A DNA stretch of 40,685 bases, taken from contig JBGZSM010000095.1 in the NCBI GenBank assembly GCA_041853585.1, positions 1 to 40,685 of the forward strand, read 5' to 3'. This DNA is from JAUNKE01 sp041853585 (GTDB lineage: Bacteria; Bacillota; Clostridia; Peptostreptococcales; Filifactoraceae). The translations under genes were made by a program, and so were the position numbers. Shown here piece by piece: positions 36,196 through 40,685 of the stretch (positions are counted from its first letter, which is position 1; every line of letters starts with the position of its first letter). Below the pieces are notes generated by a model that ran no database searches, was not told the DNA's origin, and saw only the letters and a program-made list of their open reading frames with translations.

Positions 36196-36687
36196 TTATT
36201 CTTCATCTTGTTCTTCGGATTCTTTTTCTTCATCATCGGTTTTGATAACCATCTGATCGAGCTCATCATAATTGAGCATCACTCGTTCTGCAATCGAAGT
36301 CATGTCTTTTGCAATTTTCTTCATAATATCCTGAGAGTAAAAAATCGCTCCGTTTCGTAGCTCGGTTGCATCTTCCTCCGCTCGACGAATGATATCTTTC
36401 GCTCTTTCGTATGCTTTTTTCGTTATATTGTCCTGCTCGACCATTTGCTCCGCTTCAAGCGTCGCCTTCTCGCGAATTTCTCTCGCATCATCTTCCGCAT
36501 CGTAGATGATTCTTTGTCTTTCCTGACTAATCCACTCCGCCTGTTTAAAATCATCGGGCAAACTGATTCGAATATCGGTGATGATTTCAAGCGCTCTGGT
36601 TTTGTCGATGGTGGCTTTGTTGCCAAAAAGACTCTTGGAGCTTTCAATCATTTCTTCCAGCTCGTTTAACATATTTAGCACTTCCAT
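36196..36687 (-). CDS. Coiled-coil protein of the ATP-synthase-B/DivIVA-like type
   Basis: 163 aa; GGGGG five bases before the ATG, which follows the coaD stop after two bases. Nearly the whole protein is a charged helix (IIYDAEDDAREIREKATLEA, then AKDIIRRAEEDATELR), ending in an acidic tail. Clostridial homologues beside coaD are usually labelled only as ATPase or hypothetical. No nucleotide-binding motif is visible, so it is probably a structural or scaffold protein. Confidence 0.7.
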   Translation of the reverse strand: MEVLNMLNELEEMIESSKSLFGNKATIDKTRALEIITDIRISLPDDFKQAEWISQERQRIIYDAEDDAREIREKATLEAEQMVEQDNITKKAYERAKDIIRRAEEDATELRNGAIFYSQDIMKKIAKDMTSIAERVMLNYDELDQMVIKTDDEEKESEEQDEE

Positions 36688-36689
36688 GG

Positions 36690-37172
36690 TTACCCCCTAA
36701 ACTTTTCTTTTAATTTTTGTTGGACTGAAACGGGTATGATTCCGCCGACATCACCACCAAATCTTGTAACCTCTTTCACAATGGATGAACTGAGAAAAGA
36801 ATATTTGGTATTGGTCATTAAAAAGACCGTTTCAACATCCTCGTTGAGTGTTCTGTTCATTTGTGCAATCTGCATTTCGTATTCATAATCCGAAATCGCC
36901 CGCAAGCCTCGTATGATGACATGAATATCGTTGTCTTCACAATAATTCATCAAGAGCCCTACAAAGCTGTCGACTTTTACATTCGGCAGATGCTTTACTT
37001 CTTCCTGTATCATTTCAACTCGCTCCTGCAGCGAAAAAAGTCCTTGCTTGCTCGTATTGACCAAGACCGCCACAGTCACTTCTGAATATAATTTCGATGC
37101 TCTTTCAATAATGTCCAGATGTCCGTTGGTTAAGGGGTCAAAGCTCCCCGGATAAACCGCTTTGTTATTCAT
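36690..37172 (-). CDS. coaD: Phosphopantetheine adenylyltransferase
   Basis: 160 aa, the usual length. Transfers AMP to 4'-phosphopantetheine, the penultimate step of CoA synthesis. VYPGSFDPLTNGHLDII contains the (T/H)xGH nucleotidyltransferase motif, IRGLRAISDYEYEMQ the substrate-binding block and YSFLSSSIVKEV the second ATP motif. The ATG at 37172 overlaps the rsmD stop by eight bases and has GGAG six bases before it; an in-frame ATG four codons earlier is less well placed. Confidence 0.96.
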   Translation of the reverse strand: MNNKAVYPGSFDPLTNGHLDIIERASKLYSEVTVAVLVNTSKQGLFSLQERVEMIQEEVKHLPNVKVDSFVGLLMNYCEDNDIHVIIRGLRAISDYEYEMQIAQMNRTLNEDVETVFLMTNTKYSFLSSSIVKEVTRFGGDVGGIIPVSVQQKLKEKFRG

Positions 37173-37734
37173 CCTTTTCTCCATTCCTTATTTCATAGAT
37201 TGAAATTCTTGTGTTTGAATACTCTCGCTCCTTTATTTTGATAAAACGGTATATCTCATCGGGCAATTTTTCCAAACGGTCGGTTTCGATGATAACGACA
37301 CCTTCCTCTTGCATTATATTGCATTTTTGAAGTTGTTTCAATATTTTTTGTATAATTCCTTGCTGATATGGCGGGTCGAGAAAAATATAATCGAATTTTT
37401 TCCCTTTCGCATAGAGTTTTTCAATGGCGCTTTCGGCATCCGATTGAAAAATCTCGGCATTTTTCTCAAGACGCGTATCCTTTAGATTGGCTTGCACCAA
37501 TGCGATTGAATTTTTATCTTTATCAACAAAGGTACAATGGCTCGCTCCTCGTGACAAAGCTTCAATCCCCAAGCCGCCGCTTCCGGCAAACAAATCCAAT
37601 ACGACGGATTCTTTGATGTCGAATCCGATGATGTTAAATATATTTTCTTTAATTCGGTCAAGCGTGGGGCGAACCGATTCATCCTTGGGACTTCTCAATT
37701 TTTTCCCTCGCGCCGAGCCTGCTATCACTCTCAT
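37165..37734 (-). CDS. rsmD: 16S rRNA (guanine966-N2)-methyltransferase
   Basis: 189 aa. Methylates G966 in helix 31 of 16S rRNA. MRVIAGSARGKKL is the typical start, VVLDLFAGSGGLGIEALSRG is the SAM site and FDYIFLDPPY the catalytic motif. Its ATG shares one base with the recG stop (TAATG), so translation is coupled. Confidence 0.95.
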   Translation of the reverse strand: MRVIAGSARGKKLRSPKDESVRPTLDRIKENIFNIIGFDIKESVVLDLFAGSGGLGIEALSRGASHCTFVDKDKNSIALVQANLKDTRLEKNAEIFQSDAESAIEKLYAKGKKFDYIFLDPPYQQGIIQKILKQLQKCNIMQEEGVVIIETDRLEKLPDEIYRFIKIKEREYSNTRISIYEIRNGEKDE

Positions 37735-39785
37735 TAGTTAAAGGCGATCTCCTTGATTTGTTTTTCAAATTTTTGATTTATCTTTTCAAGGAGTTTTTGC
37801 TTATTATCCTTGGAAAGAATTTTATCTTCTATTATCCGCATGGCGTCGCTCTGTGCCAATGCCATAATCTGAATATGTTTGGCAAGATCGGCAATACGAA
37901 ATTCCGGTAAGCCGTGCTGTTTGAGTCCGAATAATTCGCCCGGTCCGCGCAGCTCCAAATCTTTTTCGGCAATGACGAAGCCGTCGCTTGTTTCGCTCAT
38001 AATCTGCATTCTCTGTTGCAAAACTTCGGAGCTTCCTTTATACACCAGCACACAATAGGATTCGTCCCTGCCTCGACCGACGCGCCCGCGCAATTGGTGA
38101 AGCTGCGACAATCCGAAGCGCTGTGCTTCTTCGACAATCATGACGGTCGCATTCGGCACATTGATTCCGACTTCAATGACCGTCGTTGAAACCAAGGCGT
38201 CGATTCGATGTTCTTCAAAAGCCTTCATGATTTCATTTTTCTCGGACGCCTTTTGCTTTCCGTGAATCAGACCCACGCGATAATCTTTGAGATGACCGTT
38301 TTTCAAATCGATATAAAGTTCCTGCGCCGATTTGAGATCGAGCTCCTCACTCTCCTCAACGAGCGGACAGACGATGTAGGCCTGCTTTCCTTTTTGAAGT
38401 TCTTCGACGCATCGCTCATAGGCTTTGCTCCTGAGCTTCTCCCGAATGACGAGGGTCTTAATCGGCAAACGACCTTTCGGCAGTTCTCCGATGACGGACA
38501 CATCCAAATCGCCATGCAAAATCAAGGACAGCGTTCGCGGAATCGGGGTTGCCGTGAGCACCAGCACATGCGGTGTGATTTCATAATTTGCATAAAGCGC
38601 ACTGCGCTGTCGAACGCCGAAGCGATGTTGCTCATCCGTCACCGCAAGCGCCAATTTCGGAAAACTTACCTTGTCCTGTATCAACGCATGCGTTCCGATT
38701 ACCAAATCGCATTCATGATTGTTGATTTCTTCATAGAGATGTTCTTTTTCTTTTTTGCTCATGCTGCCGATTAAGAGACGAATGCGCATCGGTGTATATT
38801 TGAACACTTCCATCGCGGATTCATAATGCTGTTTCGCCAAAATCTCGGTCGGCACCATAATCGTGCTTTGATATCCGTTGAGAAATGCAAAATAAGCGGT
38901 ATAAAATGCGACTATCGTCTTTCCGCTTCCTACATCTCCCTGAACCAATCGCTGCATCGGATAATCTTTCGTCAGGTCATTGTCGATGTCTTCGATGACT
39001 TTTTTCTGCGCCTTTGTCAATTCAAAGCTCAAACTGTTGATGAAATCATCCATCGCCGGAATTCTGTCCAGCGCAAATGCCTTCTGTTTGAGCCCTACTT
39101 GTTTAAGCATCAAAATATACAACTGGAGCACAAAAAAATCTTCATATACAAATCGATATCTTGCCACTTTTAAATCGTTGAGCGTTTTCGGAAAATGAAT
39201 ATTAGCAAGCGCGAATTCCATCGGGGCAAGCTGTCTTTCCTCACGAATTTCCGCCGGAATATTTTCAAAGGATTGAAGTTTGATGTTTTGAAGAGCAGTT
39301 GTCATCGCCTTCTGCAAATCATTGTTGCTCAATCCGTGAGTCAGCGGATAAATCGGATAGATGATGCCCGTGAGTTTGTTCTCGCCGTAATGCTCAATCT
39401 CCGGAGAATGAAATTCCAAACGATTGAACACTCGCTTCGCCTTGCCGTAAAATGAAATTTTGTCGCCCACCGAAAATTTGTCCAAGATGTATTCATTGTT
39501 GAACATCGTAAGATACGCGGGGCTTGAGCCTTGCTTGACCACGATTTTAATGATCGTCATATTTCGTTTGGGCATGGTCTTTTCGAAATTTACAATCGTG
39601 CCGTAGGAGCATGCTCTTTCATCATTCGCAATATCATCCAAATTTTTAATTTGACTTCGGTCTTCATATCGCGCCGGAAAATGAAACAGCAAGTCCTCTA
39701 TCGTATGGATATGCAATTTTGCAAAACGCTGGGCTTTTTTTTCTCCGATACCTTTGATGTATCGCACCGAATCCGTCGGTCTCAT
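37734..39785 (-). CDS. recG: ATP-dependent DNA helicase RecG
   Basis: 683 aa. Reverses stalled replication forks and branch-migrates junctions. SVRYIKGIGEKKAQRFAKL begins the N-terminal domain, an OB-fold wedge follows (about residues 55-150), then VQGDVGSGKTIVAFY (Walker A), VTDEQHRFGVRQR (DEQH box), LTATPIPRTL (III), TTVIEVGINVPNA (V) and HQLRGRVGRG (VI). All motifs intact. Six bases separate it from the acetyltransferase gene. Confidence 0.97.
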   Translation of the reverse strand: MRPTDSVRYIKGIGEKKAQRFAKLHIHTIEDLLFHFPARYEDRSQIKNLDDIANDERACSYGTIVNFEKTMPKRNMTIIKIVVKQGSSPAYLTMFNNEYILDKFSVGDKISFYGKAKRVFNRLEFHSPEIEHYGENKLTGIIYPIYPLTHGLSNNDLQKAMTTALQNIKLQSFENIPAEIREERQLAPMEFALANIHFPKTLNDLKVARYRFVYEDFFVLQLYILMLKQVGLKQKAFALDRIPAMDDFINSLSFELTKAQKKVIEDIDNDLTKDYPMQRLVQGDVGSGKTIVAFYTAYFAFLNGYQSTIMVPTEILAKQHYESAMEVFKYTPMRIRLLIGSMSKKEKEHLYEEINNHECDLVIGTHALIQDKVSFPKLALAVTDEQHRFGVRQRSALYANYEITPHVLVLTATPIPRTLSLILHGDLDVSVIGELPKGRLPIKTLVIREKLRSKAYERCVEELQKGKQAYIVCPLVEESEELDLKSAQELYIDLKNGHLKDYRVGLIHGKQKASEKNEIMKAFEEHRIDALVSTTVIEVGINVPNATVMIVEEAQRFGLSQLHQLRGRVGRGRDESYCVLVYKGSSEVLQQRMQIMSETSDGFVIAEKDLELRGPGELFGLKQHGLPEFRIADLAKHIQIMALAQSDAMRIIEDKILSKDNKQKLLEKINQKFEKQIKEIAFN

Positions 39786-39791
39786 GCTCTA

Positions 39792-40226
39792 TTAAAACTC
39801 CTTTATCATCTGATAGTAGGTCAGCGATTCATAACCCAATTTTTTGTAAAGTTTTATCGCGCGCTCATTGCTATGCTCCACTTCAAGCCGCAAGCGCTTC
39901 GGGTCATGATTGCTTTCGATGTAATCAAAAAATTCCTTGCCGATGCCCATGCCTTGAAAATCGGGACGAATATATACTTCTTCAAGCCAAATCACCAGGC
40001 CGCCCGCCTCGGTCGAAAAGCTTTTCGCAACCGTTGCATAGCCTGCCGTTTTATCTTCGTGCTCAAAAATATATCCTTCGAGATAGATGTCCGATTGCAT
40101 CATCTCGGCAAAGGTTGCCTCAATAAATTCCATCGGAATGGAATGCAATACCGCATCCGTATGATAAAATTCATCGACCAATGCACAAAAAATTTCTTTA
40201 TCCTCTCTGCCAACTCTTCGTATCAT
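39792..40226 (-). CDS. GNAT family N-acetyltransferase
   Basis: 144 aa from the ATG at 40226, six bases after AGGAG; an upstream in-frame start has no such site and would lie within the promoter. VYIRPDFQGMGIGKEF is the acetyl-CoA-binding QxxGxG motif, and NERAIKLYKKLGYES the conserved C-terminal block. It is the first gene before recG. The substrate cannot be read from sequence. Confidence 0.85.
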   Translation of the reverse strand: MIRRVGREDKEIFCALVDEFYHTDAVLHSIPMEFIEATFAEMMQSDIYLEGYIFEHEDKTAGYATVAKSFSTEAGGLVIWLEEVYIRPDFQGMGIGKEFFDYIESNHDPKRLRLEVEHSNERAIKLYKKLGYESLTYYQMIKEF

Positions 40227-40254
40227 TACATTCTCCTCGGTAGATGTTTTCCTA

Positions 40255-40283
40255 ATTGTACCATAATCTACCGTTTTTATCAA
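40255..40283 (-). promoter_or_regulatory. Strong sigma-A promoter of the acetyltransferase-recG operon
   Basis: TTGATA (40278-40283), 17 bases, TGG-extended TACAAT (40255-40260) on the minus strand: five of six matches in each box. Transcription would start near 40248, about 20 bases before the ATG. Confidence 0.8.
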
Positions 40284-40410
40284 TTTTTCTCAGCTTTTCA
40301 ATTATGTAAAACTTTTGTGGGATTTTGGAGCAAAATATTTTTTCCGCCATTCTCTTTGCGTGGAAATTACTTTTTCACTTTACAATGTAATTTTTCAGGA
40401 TTGAGTTATC

Positions 40411-40439
40411 TTGGCTAACAAAGAAATTTATGGTAGAAT
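40411..40439 (+). promoter_or_regulatory. Promoter of the coiled-coil repeat gene
   Basis: TTGGCT (40411-40416), 17 bases, TGG-extended TAGAAT (40434-40439) on the plus strand. It diverges from the recG operon promoter about 130 bases away. Confidence 0.7.
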
Positions 40440-40472
40440 GATAGATAATAATTTTTGGTTAAGGGGGGAAAT

Positions 40473-40685
40473 ATGGATATATCACGGGAAATGCTGGAAG
40501 CGCTTGTCACTATTCACAACAAACTGGACAAAATGGATTCAAAATTTGAAGCTCGGTTCGAAGATATGGACAAGAAAATTGATTCCATGGATGCCAAATT
40601 TGAAGCTCGGTTTGAAGAGATGGACAAGAAATTCGAGGCCATGGATGCTAAATTCGAAGCTCGGTTCGAAGATATGGACAAGAAA
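40473..40685 (+). CDS. Coiled-coil repeat protein, partial (cut by window end)
   Basis: 71 codons are visible; AAGGGGGG lies five bases before the ATG. After the start (MDISREMLEALVTIHNKLDK) the protein is an 18-residue repeat of the type MDxKFEARFEDMDKK plus three residues, repeated at least 2.8 times. Hydrophobic positions at a and d spacing point to a coiled coil. No domain is visible in the part shown. The function is unknown. Confidence 0.75.
   Translation, partial: MDISREMLEALVTIHNKLDKMDSKFEARFEDMDKKIDSMDAKFEARFEEMDKKFEAMDAKFEARFEDMDKK
40533..40685 (+). repeat. 54-bp coding tandem repeat
   Basis: Units start at 40533, 40587 and 40641, and each begins with ATGGAT. They differ by only a few, often third-position, bases, so the array probably changes length by slippage or recombination. 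It continues past the window edge. Confidence 0.9.

Noticed and set aside
36861..39455. Several plus-strand frames of 70-190 codons across coaD, rsmD and recG
   Set aside because: They are antisense to well-conserved housekeeping genes, lack ribosome sites and have protein compositions typical of shadow frames.
40533..40685. CRISPR-like regular repeats
   Set aside because: The units are contiguous, in frame and without spacers; they encode a coiled coil. No CRISPR array or cas gene was seen in the window.

Overview
The window looks like a low-to-moderate G+C Firmicute of the class Clostridia. The evidence is AGGAGG-type ribosome sites, TTGACA/TATAAT-like promoters, a B. subtilis-like pyruvate kinase with a C-terminal PEP-utilising domain, the tmcAL/coaD/rsmD/recG and dnaE/pfkA/pyk groupings, and S-layer-homology and IdeS-type protease remains that hint at a host-associated anaerobe. 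The genetic code is standard: several intact genes end in TGA.

Layout. (1) 247-3581: an M81 (MlrC-like) metallopeptidase and a lipoprotein with a predicted beta-propeller, both on the minus strand. (2) 3912-4805: a plus-strand pseudogene joining an S-layer-homology remnant to the C-terminal half of an IdeS/Mac-type (C66) immunoglobulin protease, with a terminator at 4837-4865. (3) 5069-18769: a minus-strand defence island: SNF2 helicase, DUF4391 protein, RhuM relic, ABC-type ATPase, type III Mod, type III Res, then an ATPase plus TOPRIM-like pair. Internal duplications and composition shifts suggest it was assembled in pieces. (4) 19139-27971: an AT-rich accessory segment framed by two copies of a 58-bp direct repeat. 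Its main content is a peptide natural-product (RiPP) operon: three Ala/Gly-rich precursor genes, an E. coli-YcaO-like enzyme, two more precursor genes, two small membrane peptides, an ABC exporter and a membrane M50-type peptidase. (5) 28117-34404: dnaE-pfkA-pyk operon. (6) 34444-40283: acetyltransferase-recG-rsmD-coaD-coiled-coil protein-tmcAL. (7) 40411-40685: a plus-strand promoter and the start of a coiled-coil protein made of 54-bp repeats, cut by the window edge.

The strongest candidate for an undescribed system is the operon at 20161-26723. Five short peptides share a leader motif of the form GL(L/M/I)T(D/E/S)E(E/D) and end in Ala/Gly-rich tails almost free of Cys and Thr, so they are poor substrates for ordinary azole formation. 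The only visible modifying enzyme is a stand-alone YcaO resembling E. coli YcaO, without an E1-like partner, without TfuA and without a PxPxP C-terminus. I infer a backbone modification of Gly/Ala-rich peptides, followed by processing and export through the M50 protein and the ABC transporter. The chemistry is not visible from sequence.
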